Source: a virus
DNA length: 23,209 nt
IMG/VR virus record: IMGVR_UViG_3300021136_000059
Span: 1 to 23,209 of that record
Strand: one strand, 5' to 3'
In this document: positions 11,887-19,152 of the stretch, piece by piece
Position numbering within the stretch: the stretch's first letter is position 1
Layout: every line of letters starts with the position of its first letter
The notes under the pieces: generated by a model
The model's input: only the letters and a program-made list of their open reading frames with translations
Databases searched by the model: none
What the model was told of the DNA's origin: nothing
Position numbers and translations under genes: made by a program

Positions 11887-12327
11887 TTATTTCTTCTCCT
11901 TGTCAATAACATCGTGAACGTATAGCTGCATCATCGCGTAGTGGATTACCTTCATGAGGTCCTTGCGCCAGTCTTCGCGCGATCCTTTGCGGCCGTATCG
12001 CTGGGCGTACTTCATTACGTTGCCCATGCAGAATCCCGTGCCGTGGCCTGAGTCCATGATGAACTCGGTGGCCTGAAACTTATTTCGTGAGTAGTGCTCA
12101 CCGTACGTGTCGTTGACGTAATCGGTGATCTCCTTTATATATCGTCCCTCGTCGTACTTGTAGTTGATAGCTGTACCCATGCTGACGCTGGCAGGACCTA
12201 CCGGTCCGTTCGAGCCAGCGATGCTCTTGAGGTAAGCAGAATAGTCAGTGACTGGTCCTACTGCGCCGGTCACGGGCCAACTGTTCTTATCATTAACGAT
12301 GTCCCATCTATTATTCACATCAGCCAT
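11887..12327 (-). CDS. DUF3310-type phage protein
   Basis: This 146-aa protein has a disordered Gly/Pro N-terminus (1-50), then a helical C-terminal domain with GTGFCMGNVMKYAQRYGRKG (about 95-114) and DWRKDLMKVIHYAMMQLY. This is the GN-x-x-KY-x-x-R...K...DL-x-K...Y signature of the small DUF3310 proteins of many phages, which are sometimes named nucleotide-kinase-like; the biochemical role is not established. It overlaps the upstream methyltransferase-like gene by 13 nt, suggesting coupled translation within the cassette. Confidence 0.75.
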   Translation of the reverse strand: MADVNNRWDIVNDKNSWPVTGAVGPVTDYSAYLKSIAGSNGPVGPASVSMGTAINYKYDEGRYIKEITDYVNDTYGEHYSRNKFQATEFIMDSGHGTGFCMGNVMKYAQRYGRKGSREDWRKDLMKVIHYAMMQLYVHDVIDKEKK

Positions 12328-13514
12328 TGTGTAATGTTCCCTCCACTCTTTGCTTCAATCTCATAGGTCCTTGATAGGTTGTTCTGGTATAGGTAGTCGG
12401 TGTCTACCTCCTCGAGCTCCCCTTGGAGCCACTTCTTGATCTCACCAGCCATGTCTGCAGCCGTCTGTACCGGAACGTTCTGACAGATATGGTTTGCACT
12501 CTTGGTAGGGTCGAGGAGCTGGAAGTTGTCTGGCAAGCCCATGATCGTCATGGCCTCCCGATAGTTTATATAGCGATCCTCGTAGGGATGCGTCAGGTTA
12601 GTCGGATAGTGGCCTACGAAGGCGCCGATGTAGTCCTTGGGTATGATCGTCCCACGGCGCATGATCGACCCTCCAGCAGCGAGCTTGTCGTGCTTGTACT
12701 TACACTTCTCAGCCTCCTTGGGAAAGCCGTTGGCGACCATCCACTCCGCTACCTGCATGTAGGTGTCGCCGTGGCGCTCGATGTAGGCCTGAGTGTCGTT
12801 CTCACGCACCTTCATGGAGTCCATGGTGTCGAAGAACTGACGGTGGCTGATGCCTCCGTGGATCTTCTCGAGTACGTAGCGGTAGTACGGGTCATCGGTA
12901 GGAGTCTTCTTGTTGATGACGTCGCGCTGTGTGTTGCCCTTTGCTCCGAGGATGACGTCCTCGATCTTTGAGTGTGGACGGTTGAAGTACGAGAACATCG
13001 GGGTCTTGTCACTCTTCCAAAAGAAGTAGAACGAGCGGTTACGTACCTGAGGACCACCATGAAGCAGTGTCTTGGTACGATAGACCGACATCGTGTAGCC
13101 GTTGTCCTTACCGATCTGGCGAAGCTGGTTACGGATGTTGTCACCGATCTTACCAGCGAATCCAGGAGCGTTCTCTCCCCACAGCACCTTAGGCCGAAGG
13201 TCTTCGAGGACGTATCGAGTGGTGTCGATCATCCACTTGTTATTCTGATTGTGGTCACCGTATCCATGAGACAGCTGAGACAGGCCAGCACATGGACAGA
13301 CGGAGCCGACCACATCTACATTATAACTCGGTTTCATATTCTTGTCAAGCACTAAATACGGAACCTCATTGTCGTAGTGGTTCACGATGTGCCTGTCGTT
13401 ACCCCAGAAAGCCTCGTAGGACATGAAGTAGTCGGGTCGACTGTCGAATGCCTGCTCTTGACCTAGGGTCTCGCCGCCGATGAGCGGCACAATGGTCGCG
13501 TGTTTAATCGTCAT
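12315..13514 (-). CDS. C5-cytosine methyltransferase family protein
   Basis: This 399-aa protein carries the C5-methyltransferase motif series in order: catalytic Pro-Cys in VCPCAGLSQ (C75, motif IV), ENAPG (114-118, motif VI), GGPQVRNR (153-160, motif VIII), REAMTIMGLPDNF (motif IX) and a motif X-like NVPVQTAADMAGEI near the C-terminus. Motif I is degenerate (PLIGGETLG, without the usual FxGxGG), and the residue after Pro-Cys is Ala where Gln is common. It could methylate cytosine or act on another C5 group; the neighbouring dCMP hydroxymethylase makes ordinary methylation questionable. The start ATG 13514 is contiguous with the upstream mutase stop. Confidence 0.85.
   Translation of the reverse strand: MTIKHATIVPLIGGETLGQEQAFDSRPDYFMSYEAFWGNDRHIVNHYDNEVPYLVLDKNMKPSYNVDVVGSVCPCAGLSQLSHGYGDHNQNNKWMIDTTRYVLEDLRPKVLWGENAPGFAGKIGDNIRNQLRQIGKDNGYTMSVYRTKTLLHGGPQVRNRSFYFFWKSDKTPMFSYFNRPHSKIEDVILGAKGNTQRDVINKKTPTDDPYYRYVLEKIHGGISHRQFFDTMDSMKVRENDTQAYIERHGDTYMQVAEWMVANGFPKEAEKCKYKHDKLAAGGSIMRRGTIIPKDYIGAFVGHYPTNLTHPYEDRYINYREAMTIMGLPDNFQLLDPTKSANHICQNVPVQTAADMAGEIKKWLQGELEEVDTDYLYQNNLSRTYEIEAKSGGNITQWLM
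13320..13348 (-). promoter_or_regulatory. Intragenic full-consensus sigma70 promoter
   Basis: The minus strand reads TTGACA (13348-13343), a 17-bp spacer and TATAAT (13325-13320), 12/12 to consensus. It lies about 170 bp inside the methyltransferase-like gene, read in codons for LDKNMKPSYN. A transcript from it could supply DUF3310 and the downstream glycosyltransferase without the full methyltransferase-like gene. Confidence 0.75.
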
Positions 13515-14513
13515 TCACTTATAATCCATTGCAATGCGGAGGGTAGAGTTGACTACTTGATCCATATTTAAGTAGACGTACATACCACAGCGGCCGATGA
13601 AGGTGATCTTGGGGTTTAGTGAGCTCATCTTCTTGTATGACTCATATCGTTCTTTATTTATGTCATCGTTTACTGGATAGTAGCGCTCGAACTTATTATG
13701 TTTATAGTCGCAGGGCTCCTCAGCAGTCAAGATTGTAGCGTATGGGTTGTCGCCGTGTCCTGGAAGGTTCTTCCACTCAGTGATCCTAGTATATGGACCG
13801 TCGTGCGTGAAGTTGACGGTGGTCACCGGAAACGCTTTAGGAACCTCTACTACCTTGGTGTGGAACTTGATAGAGCGGTAGTCGAGGTGTCCGAGCATGA
13901 AGTCGAAGTACTCGTCGATAGGCTGACTGTTGAACACGTGATCGTACTGATCTTCCATCCTCTTGTGAAAGTGAGAGCGAAGACGCAGAGTGATGTTGGG
14001 ATGGTCAAGCATGTTCTTGGCCATCTGTGTGTATCCATCCTTGGGAAGGAACTGATACTTGTCGTTGGGGAAGTAGCGGTCCTCGTCGTCGTCGCGGCCT
14101 GGAACCCTGTTCAAGATCTCAGGGTTGAGTTCCTCGATCGACTTGCCCCACATCTTCTTTGTGTAGGGACGATAGAAGGTGTCGACGATGTTCTCTGGTC
14201 CGACGATCTCCTTGGTGAGCCTGTTGGGAGGGAAGTCGACGAACTCACCGCTCTTGAGTAGGGCCTTGACCTTATGCTCGTATGGAAGCCACTCGGTGAA
14301 GCGACTCAGGTAGTTGAACACGTTCTCGTTGTTTGTATGGAACAGGTGTGGACCGTACTCGTGTACTCGGATACCGTGCTGGCTAGTGTAGTCGTACGCG
14401 TTGCCGGCTACGTGGTGGCGCTTGTCGATCACTGTGATGTCGTGACCAGCATCAGCTAGCTCACGCGCGATGGTGAGTCCCGAGAGTCCCGCTCCTACTA
14501 CTAGGTACTTCAC
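13515..14513 (-). CDS. glf: UDP-galactopyranose mutase
   Basis: This 332-aa flavoenzyme converts UDP-galactopyranose to UDP-galactofuranose. The N-terminal FAD site is VVGAGLSGLTIA (5-16). Family motifs follow: HEYGPHLFHT (about 51-60), FYRPYTKKMWG (about 113-123), PKDGYTQM, and the C-terminal FIGRCGMYVYLNMDQV, which contacts FAD. The length is slightly below the bacterial average (about 370) but no motif is lost. It overlaps the upstream glycosyltransferase by ATGA (14510-14513), and the epimerase that would make its substrate is two genes upstream. It is rare in phages, pointing to galactofuranose as the donor sugar in this cassette. Confidence 0.93.
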   Translation of the reverse strand: MKYLVVGAGLSGLTIARELADAGHDITVIDKRHHVAGNAYDYTSQHGIRVHEYGPHLFHTNNENVFNYLSRFTEWLPYEHKVKALLKSGEFVDFPPNRLTKEIVGPENIVDTFYRPYTKKMWGKSIEELNPEILNRVPGRDDDEDRYFPNDKYQFLPKDGYTQMAKNMLDHPNITLRLRSHFHKRMEDQYDHVFNSQPIDEYFDFMLGHLDYRSIKFHTKVVEVPKAFPVTTVNFTHDGPYTRITEWKNLPGHGDNPYATILTAEEPCDYKHNKFERYYPVNDDINKERYESYKKMSSLNPKITFIGRCGMYVYLNMDQVVNSTLRIAMDYK

Positions 14514-15619
14514 TTGGACGCCTCCAAGATGGCGCTGAGCTCATCACGTTCGACCTTCTTGTCGAGTGGGTGATTATCATACAGACACTCTTTCTGGAGC
14601 CGAGCTGTCTTGATGAGCTCATCGAGAGTCATCTGCTCGACATCCTTGGTCCTGAGTCCGACGTAGGCGTCGCCGTACACCGCACCTTCTCTGTCATCAC
14701 AGATCAAGATCGAGCCTGCGTCTGCTACTTGAAGTGGGCGGGCACGCCACCAGCCAGAACCGGAGTGGAAGTATCCAGGCATCAGGCAACCCCACTGTGC
14801 GTTGTATATGCGGCACATGTCAGGCTCAGTGAGACGGGTCTGCTTGACCTCTTCTCCTCGACGAGCTCCGTAGAAGTTGATCTCCCAGCTCCAGCTCCCG
14901 TCGTTCTGCTGTGTAAGCCACTTGCGAGTCTTCTTTTGGACCAGCGAGGCAAAGTTCCATGCACGGATCTTGCTCGCGGGATTCACGTCGTTGTCGACGA
15001 AGCTCATGATGGAAGCAGGCTCACCGTAGTTGTTTGAAGGGGTACGGTTGAGGTGATATGGGTTAGGGTTGAAGCGGAACACTCGACTCTTGTCCCAACC
15101 GAGATCCAGCTTGTCGAGGTCACCACGATCGAACGCAGAGACGAGCAGACGGTTGTTCTTTGACAACACTGTATGTACTGCCTCGATGTATTCGCTGGCA
15201 TAAGACGAGATTGTCTCTTTGTCCTCGATGCCCTGATAAAGGTCGACTAGGTACTCACGGAACGCCTTGCCGTTGTCGAGGTTCTCAAGGTCCTTGAGGT
15301 ACTGACCAAAGCTCGTATAGATCTGGTCTACCTGCCAGTCGTCGAACGCGATGATGCAGTTGGGTCGCTGTGAGATGGCATAGAGTCCGCCGTACAGACG
15401 CTGGCAGAATGCCTGAATGCTGTGGATGTAGACTATGACTTCATCGTAGTGGTCGAGGTTCTCACCGAGATCGACTGCGCGCTGCTCTACCTCATAGCCC
15501 ATGTCCTCGAGACAGCGGATGAGTGAGTAGTGTGATGGGACTACCTGCAGTTCTTGTACTAAGAAGTAGTCCTTCTTGCACTGCGACGCATTCATTCCCG
15601 TGATTAGAATCTTCTTCAT
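14510..15619 (-). CDS. GT-B glycosyltransferase resembling T4 DNA beta-glucosyltransferase
   Basis: This 369-aa protein is close to T4 beta-GT length (351). Its layout is collinear with that enzyme: strand KKILITGMN; VVPSHYSLIRCLEDMGYEVE (26-45), compared with a VPSSETIYLF segment in T4; DHYDEVIVYIHSIQAF (57-71), compared with NDYDRLIVVNSSINFF; FYGARRGEE (249-257), compared with FFGNARE; and a C-terminal donor site GSGWWRARPLQVAD (287-300) at the place of the T4 LRVWETMASD. The identity is low and I judge it by pattern. It may transfer a sugar to 5-hydroxymethylcytosine in DNA. Immediate coupling to GalE-like and mutase genes suggests UDP-galactose or UDP-galactofuranose as donor. Confidence 0.72.
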   Translation of the reverse strand: MKKILITGMNASQCKKDYFLVQELQVVPSHYSLIRCLEDMGYEVEQRAVDLGENLDHYDEVIVYIHSIQAFCQRLYGGLYAISQRPNCIIAFDDWQVDQIYTSFGQYLKDLENLDNGKAFREYLVDLYQGIEDKETISSYASEYIEAVHTVLSKNNRLLVSAFDRGDLDKLDLGWDKSRVFRFNPNPYHLNRTPSNNYGEPASIMSFVDNDVNPASKIRAWNFASLVQKKTRKWLTQQNDGSWSWEINFYGARRGEEVKQTRLTEPDMCRIYNAQWGCLMPGYFHSGSGWWRARPLQVADAGSILICDDREGAVYGDAYVGLRTKDVEQMTLDELIKTARLQKECLYDNHPLDKKVERDELSAILEASK

Positions 15620-16500
15620 CTTAGCTCCATATTATAAGCGCTGAGACACATGTCCTCGAGTGTCCTCTTACATTGTATATAGCCTGACTTCTTCTGTCCA
15701 ACAGGGATTGAGATGATCGCTGGATCACCAGCACGTCTAGGCGCGTCGTTCACTTCAAAGTCCTTACCGCTGACACGCTTCATGGTGTCTATGACCTCTC
15801 GACAGCTGTATCCCTTACCGCTGCCGATACACTCATACGGTGTATTCTTAGGATTATACACTGCTTTCACAATTGCGTCAACCAGATCCATCACATGGAT
15901 GTAGTCCCGTACGCATGTCCCGTCTGGAGTATCCCAGTCGGTGCCGTACAGGTTCATGGATGGTCTCTTGCCGGCCGCGGTCTCGGCTGCTATGCGGATG
16001 AGGTGTGTCGCGTTGCCGGTCTGTCTGAACTCGCCGTCGTTGCCGGCTACGTTGAAGAACCGGAAGATCGTGTAGTTCTTTGCCATGTTCTTCACTAGGC
16101 TCTCGGCCATAAGCTTAGACTGAGCATAGGGAGACACTGGGTCGAACGCGCCGGCAGTCGAAGCGAAGACGAAGTTCTCACAGCCGTTTGTGCCGTTGAA
16201 GTGCAGCTGCCAGTGAGTACCCATGGTGTTGTTGTGGAAGTACTCGAGTGGCTTGCTGACGGACTCCTCGACCGAGATGAATGCTGCTAGGTGTACTACC
16301 GCGTCGTATCTATAGGCCCACGTGAAGTCGTATGCGTCTCCGAACATGAGCTTGTCGACGTACTTGCGGACGTCGTTGGGTGACTGTCGGTCTATGTCGA
16401 TGCCGTGGACCTCAAAGCCTTCTCGCTTGAGAGCCTTCACCGTATGGGAACCGATGTATCCTGTACATCCGGTTACGAGAACTCTACCCTTGGAAAACAT
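15616..16500 (-). CDS. galE: UDP-glucose 4-epimerase-like SDR enzyme
   Basis: This 294-aa extended SDR protein has the NAD site VTGCTGYIGSH (9-19), SVEESVSKPLEYFHNN (76-91), catalytic YxxxK in PYAQSK (Y125, K129), and the GalE signature GTDWDTPDGTCVRDYIHVMD (186-205), which is much more specific than the general SDR fold. It interconverts UDP-glucose and UDP-galactose, feeding the mutase downstream. It is shorter than E. coli GalE (338), with the N-terminal third compacted. The start is ATG 16500, with AGGAG upstream; GTG 16506 is possible but too close. It ends in an ATGA overlap with the glycosyltransferase. Confidence 0.9.
   Translation of the reverse strand: MFSKGRVLVTGCTGYIGSHTVKALKREGFEVHGIDIDRQSPNDVRKYVDKLMFGDAYDFTWAYRYDAVVHLAAFISVEESVSKPLEYFHNNTMGTHWQLHFNGTNGCENFVFASTAGAFDPVSPYAQSKLMAESLVKNMAKNYTIFRFFNVAGNDGEFRQTGNATHLIRIAAETAAGKRPSMNLYGTDWDTPDGTCVRDYIHVMDLVDAIVKAVYNPKNTPYECIGSGKGYSCREVIDTMKRVSGKDFEVNDAPRRAGDPAIISIPVGQKKSGYIQCKRTLEDMCLSAYNMELR
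15853..15881 (-). promoter_or_regulatory. Possible intragenic promoter TTGACG-17-TATAAT
   Basis: The minus strand reads TTGACG (15881-15876), a 17-bp spacer and TATAAT (15858-15853), 11/12 to consensus, in the second half of the epimerase gene. It would serve the glycosyltransferase and mutase. The codons read VDAIVKAVYNP, a sequence common in this enzyme family, so part of the match may be coincidental. Confidence 0.45.
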
Positions 16501-16870
16501 AATCACTACACTCCTTCAAGACACTCAGTTCATACTCTCTATCGTTCAGCTTCCTATTTAGACCTGAAGGATGGGGTAGTGTGAAGTGCTCGACACCGAG
16601 CTTCTTGAGAGCCTTGGACGGGAACCCACCGAGGGCGAGTACCCTATCGTAGCCGACTGCACACTCGCTGAGCATGTCGAACTCAACGTCCTTGAACGAG
16701 TAGCTGCCCGGACGACCGATGCAGTTGACAAACGAGAAGTGCTTGAGACCGAGATAGTCTGCCCAGCCATAGAGTCGCTTGAGAGTGATGCAGGGCTTTA
16801 CTTTGGTGGAGTTGGATGGGTTGATACCTACGATGAGTACCTTACCAGCCTTCTGGTTCACTGACGACAT
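16484..16870 (-). CDS. Uracil-DNA-glycosylase-superfamily protein
   Basis: This 128-aa protein shows two hallmark segments of the UDG/MUG fold: VLIVGINPSN (11-20, the catalytic-loop GxxPS/G motif) and LPHPSGLNRKLND (98-110, the HPSxxN DNA-insertion loop), with VLALGGFPSKAL between. It is about half the size of canonical UDGs and so resembles the compact phage members. It may remove a specific base from DNA or may have been recruited to handle modified bases. It overlaps the deaminase end by 29 nt and the epimerase start by 17 nt, which places it within the cassette. The precise substrate cannot be read from sequence. Confidence 0.75.
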   Translation of the reverse strand: MSSVNQKAGKVLIVGINPSNSTKVKPCITLKRLYGWADYLGLKHFSFVNCIGRPGSYSFKDVEFDMLSECAVGYDRVLALGGFPSKALKKLGVEHFTLPHPSGLNRKLNDREYELSVLKECSDYVFQG

Positions 16871-17342
16871 CGATGATCTCTTCGGTGTGAAAGTCGTGTC
16901 TGACCGCTGATACGCCAGCTTCCTTGAACATCTGCTTGGTGAACTTGTAGGCGTCTTGCCAGATGGGTGCGATGTCCGCTGGGTGACAGATAAAGACGTT
17001 CTTGATGCCTACTTGGATGATCCCCTTAGCGCATTCAGAGCATACAGGAAGACCATGAACGTAAAGATCTGCGCCGTTGAGACTAGTTCCATTGAGTGTA
17101 GCATTGTAGATACAGTTCTGTTCAGCGTGGACTACAAACTTGTACTTGATCTCCCTGTCGTGAAGGCGTCGCTCACTGTCGTCGACTCCGCGAGGGAAGC
17201 CGTTGTATCCCTGTGCTAGGATCTGACCTTGACCACCGACGGCGACCGCGCCGATCTTGGTGCTCGGATCCTTAGACCAAGTCGAGATGTGTTGGGCTAG
17301 CTTGAGGTAGTTCTGCGTCCATCGCCATGACTTACTTGACAT
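16842..17342 (-). CDS. cd: dCMP deaminase
   Basis: This 166-aa zinc enzyme converts dCMP to dUMP. The zinc and proton-transfer residues are visible as HAEQN (72-76) and PVCSECAKGIIQ (99-110; C101 and C104). The early DPSTKIGAV and NGFPRGV motifs are those of phage and bacterial dCMP deaminases. T4 Cd is of similar size. It shares the substrate dCMP with the hydroxymethylase encoded upstream, so the two divide dCMP between thymidine and hydroxymethylcytosine synthesis. Its ATG overlaps the end of a homing endonuclease gene by 11 nt. Confidence 0.95.
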   Translation of the reverse strand: MSSKSWRWTQNYLKLAQHISTWSKDPSTKIGAVAVGGQGQILAQGYNGFPRGVDDSERRLHDREIKYKFVVHAEQNCIYNATLNGTSLNGADLYVHGLPVCSECAKGIIQVGIKNVFICHPADIAPIWQDAYKFTKQMFKEAGVSAVRHDFHTEEIIDVVSEPEGW

Positions 17343-17934
17343 CTTCTATCTCATTACAAAACATTTTGAAGCACTTGTTATGGTATTTCTTTATCATAGA
17401 TATACTATCTCTCTCATGGCATCCAATACAATAGTTTATCTGTTTATTAGTCGGTTCTTTTCCAAGGTGAGCTTTTCTAACTGCTTCTTTAACATATTCT
17501 GGTCTTTTAGTTCCAAAAATTGGATTATTAGAACCTAACATAGCTTGAGATTGCTTAGGACGTTTTTGTCCTATAAGTTTTTTATTTTGTTCTTTTCTAA
17601 ATGAAGATGCTTCTTCTTTTCTTTCTTCAGTCCATCTCTGCTTTAAGATCTTTTTTGTCTCTTCACTATGAGAGAATCCAATTTTCCATCCATGAGAACC
17701 ACCAACCGCATTGTTCCATCCTATTTTTTTATAAGGTCTCATTTCTTTTTCATATAAAAAACACTCTTCTCTAGTTCCTTCAAATAGTACTTTAACTGAT
17801 GATCCCTTAGGAACTCTGTTTTTTCTTAAATGTGTTTTATATCTCACGGATACGTTGTGACTAACTCCAACATATCCATCTTTTGTTGGATCTATACATG
17901 TTTCATCATATATCCAATAGACATAATTTTTCAT
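17332..17934 (-). CDS. GIY-YIG homing endonuclease with NUMOD3 repeats and a zinc finger
   Basis: This 200-aa protein has a divergent GIY-YIG domain: NYVYWIYDE (3-11), then GYVGVSHNVSVRYKTHL (20-36), with E at about 62 as the metal ligand. NUMOD3-like DNA-binding segments follow (GWKIGFSHSEETKKILKQ and FGTKRPEYVKEAVRKAHLGK). A C-terminal C-x2-C...H...C element (CIGCHERD...HNKC) completes a modular DNA-recognition tail. It is very AT-rich beside GC-balanced neighbours. It lies between dCMP hydroxymethylase and dCMP deaminase, and its last 11 nt contain the deaminase start. Late expression is suggested by the 17931-17986 leader. Confidence 0.85.
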   Translation of the reverse strand: MKNYVYWIYDETCIDPTKDGYVGVSHNVSVRYKTHLRKNRVPKGSSVKVLFEGTREECFLYEKEMRPYKKIGWNNAVGGSHGWKIGFSHSEETKKILKQRWTEERKEEASSFRKEQNKKLIGQKRPKQSQAMLGSNNPIFGTKRPEYVKEAVRKAHLGKEPTNKQINYCIGCHERDSISMIKKYHNKCFKMFCNEIEDVK

Positions 17935-17986
17935 TTTAGTTCCTCCTGATATATTCTTTATTTATATAAAGAAGGAACTAAAATGA
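17931..17986 (-). promoter_or_regulatory. Late promoter inside a hairpin that hides the homing endonuclease start codon
   Basis: Outer arms 17931-17944 and 17973-17986 are a perfect 14-bp inverted repeat. The arm nearest the gene contains the ATG (17934-17932) and part of the AGGAGG Shine-Dalgarno (17947-17942). TATAAATA on the minus strand (17966-17959) lies in the loop, so a late transcript starting near 17952 loses the distal arm and leaves the start free. The stem differs in sequence from those at 457-509 and 1493-1513, but the design is the same. Confidence 0.78.
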
Positions 17987-17998
17987 TTTGCCATTGCA

Positions 17999-18718
17999 TT
18001 ATTTGAAAATCTCTTCGTATTCTGCTTTAGTTAACATCTTACCGGTCTTAGAATATCCATCTATCATCCAGAAATCTTTCTGATAGCAATGCAGGCTACC
18101 AACTTGCCAGATGATGTCTCCAATGCCTACACCCAGGTCAGAGGCGAGCAGGTCCTGTACGTAGCGTTGCCAGGCCCAATCATTGCGATAACCCGCCCAG
18201 ACGTCGTTGGACCGCATCTGGACCACCACCTGAAGCTTACCGTCACGGATCATGTACTGCACTGCGTTGGTACAGATGAAGTCGGACATGCCGTCGGTGT
18301 TGTAGTCCTTGTGCATGGTAGGACGAGTGTAGATCATTACCGCGCGACGAGAGTTAGGGTTCTTCATCAGCTCAGTCAAGACACTCTCGTACTGTAGCTC
18401 GTTCTCATACGACCAGATGAGGTAGCCATAGTTCGAGTTGATCATGCCGTCGGGAGTAGCCACCTGCTTCCAGATAGCTGGTGGGCCGCCTGGAATGCTG
18501 TTGACGTTGAGCGACATCGAGCGATACCATTGAAGCTCGCGATCGATGTAGTCTTGGTTCGGCTCGCCGAAGATAGCTGGCTCATTTGCATTGAACTGAG
18601 CGCCGACCATCTCAAGCATCTTCACACCGGTCTTGTCGGTGACGAAGTCTTCACGAGCGAGCATGTCCTTGAACACACGACGAATCGTGTTGACTGTAAA
18701 TGCATAGTTCTGGGCCAT
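17999..18718 (-). CDS. 42: dCMP hydroxymethylase (T4 gp42 type)
   Basis: This 239-aa protein makes 5-hydroxymethyl-dCMP from dCMP and methylene-tetrahydrofolate. It follows T4 gp42 closely: DKTGVKMLEMVGAQFNANEP (28-47), INSNYGYLIWS, SRRAVMIYTRP, catalytic Cys in DFICTNAVQY (C149) and MRSNDVWAGYRNDWAW. The Asp in RND (D180) occupies the place of T4 D179, where thymidylate synthases have Asn, so the substrate should be dCMP rather than dUMP. It is coupled to the DUF1599-like gene by TAATG and followed by the homing endonuclease insertion. The phage genome therefore probably contains hydroxymethylcytosine. Confidence 0.95.
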   Translation of the reverse strand: MAQNYAFTVNTIRRVFKDMLAREDFVTDKTGVKMLEMVGAQFNANEPAIFGEPNQDYIDRELQWYRSMSLNVNSIPGGPPAIWKQVATPDGMINSNYGYLIWSYENELQYESVLTELMKNPNSRRAVMIYTRPTMHKDYNTDGMSDFICTNAVQYMIRDGKLQVVVQMRSNDVWAGYRNDWAWQRYVQDLLASDLGVGIGDIIWQVGSLHCYQKDFWMIDGYSKTGKMLTKAEYEEIFK

Positions 18719-19152
18719 TAGAGGTTACCCGGAGTCTTGATGTAGTTCACGCCGAAGCCTGGAGCTGCTGATGGAGTAATAGATTCCACTACAGCGTTTT
18801 CTAGCTTAGTAACTATAGCTCTTTTACGGTTCAAGAAGTCACGCGACGGGTCTTGGCCGTCGACCTTGCCACGAGAGTACGCGACAAAGAACGAGGCGTA
18901 GTTTGCCAAGTCTTTGGCCGAGTCGTCGAGCGATTCAAAGTTAGGGCTGTAGTTGGGATCGTGCTGCATGGCCTCGATGACCGAGCGCATGCGAAGCACC
19001 TTGGCCTGCATGACGTCGAGGATGGTAGCGCAGCCGGATGGGTAATAGTCGGCCTGCTTGATGGTCGAGTGTGGGTTCTGGTAGTCGTTGGACTTACGAC
19101 GCTGCAGGTCGATGCATTCCTGCAGTACCTTGATCGATTCGCGTTCTGTCAT
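18718..19152 (-). CDS. DUF1599-like (nucleotide modification associated) protein
   Basis: The start is ATG 19152, after AAGGGA; an upstream in-frame GTG (19188) lies deeper in the neighbour. The 144-aa helical protein has the pattern CIDLQRRKSNDYQNP (13-27), VMQAKVLRMRSVIEAM and DDSAKDLANYASFFVAY, matching the K-x-x-DY...K...R...D-x-x-NY layout of DUF1599, which Pfam calls nucleotide modification associated domain 1. The exact activity is not known. Location directly upstream of dCMP hydroxymethylase agrees with that name. The C-terminal tail (about 95-144) is variable. It overlaps the PD-(D/E)XK-like gene by about 59 nt. Confidence 0.65.
   Translation of the reverse strand: MTERESIKVLQECIDLQRRKSNDYQNPHSTIKQADYYPSGCATILDVMQAKVLRMRSVIEAMQHDPNYSPNFESLDDSAKDLANYASFFVAYSRGKVDGQDPSRDFLNRKRAIVTKLENAVVESITPSAAPGFGVNYIKTPGNL

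Noticed and set aside
13698-14261. 187-codon plus-strand frame opposite the mutase gene
   Set aside because: Val/Leu/Asp-rich shadow of GTC/GAC-rich codons on a gene with all catalytic motifs.
18780-18830. AT-rich TTGAAC-17-TACTAA on the minus strand in the DUF1599-like gene
   Set aside because: Only 4/6 and 4/6 matches to the two hexamers, with no supporting start or gene position.
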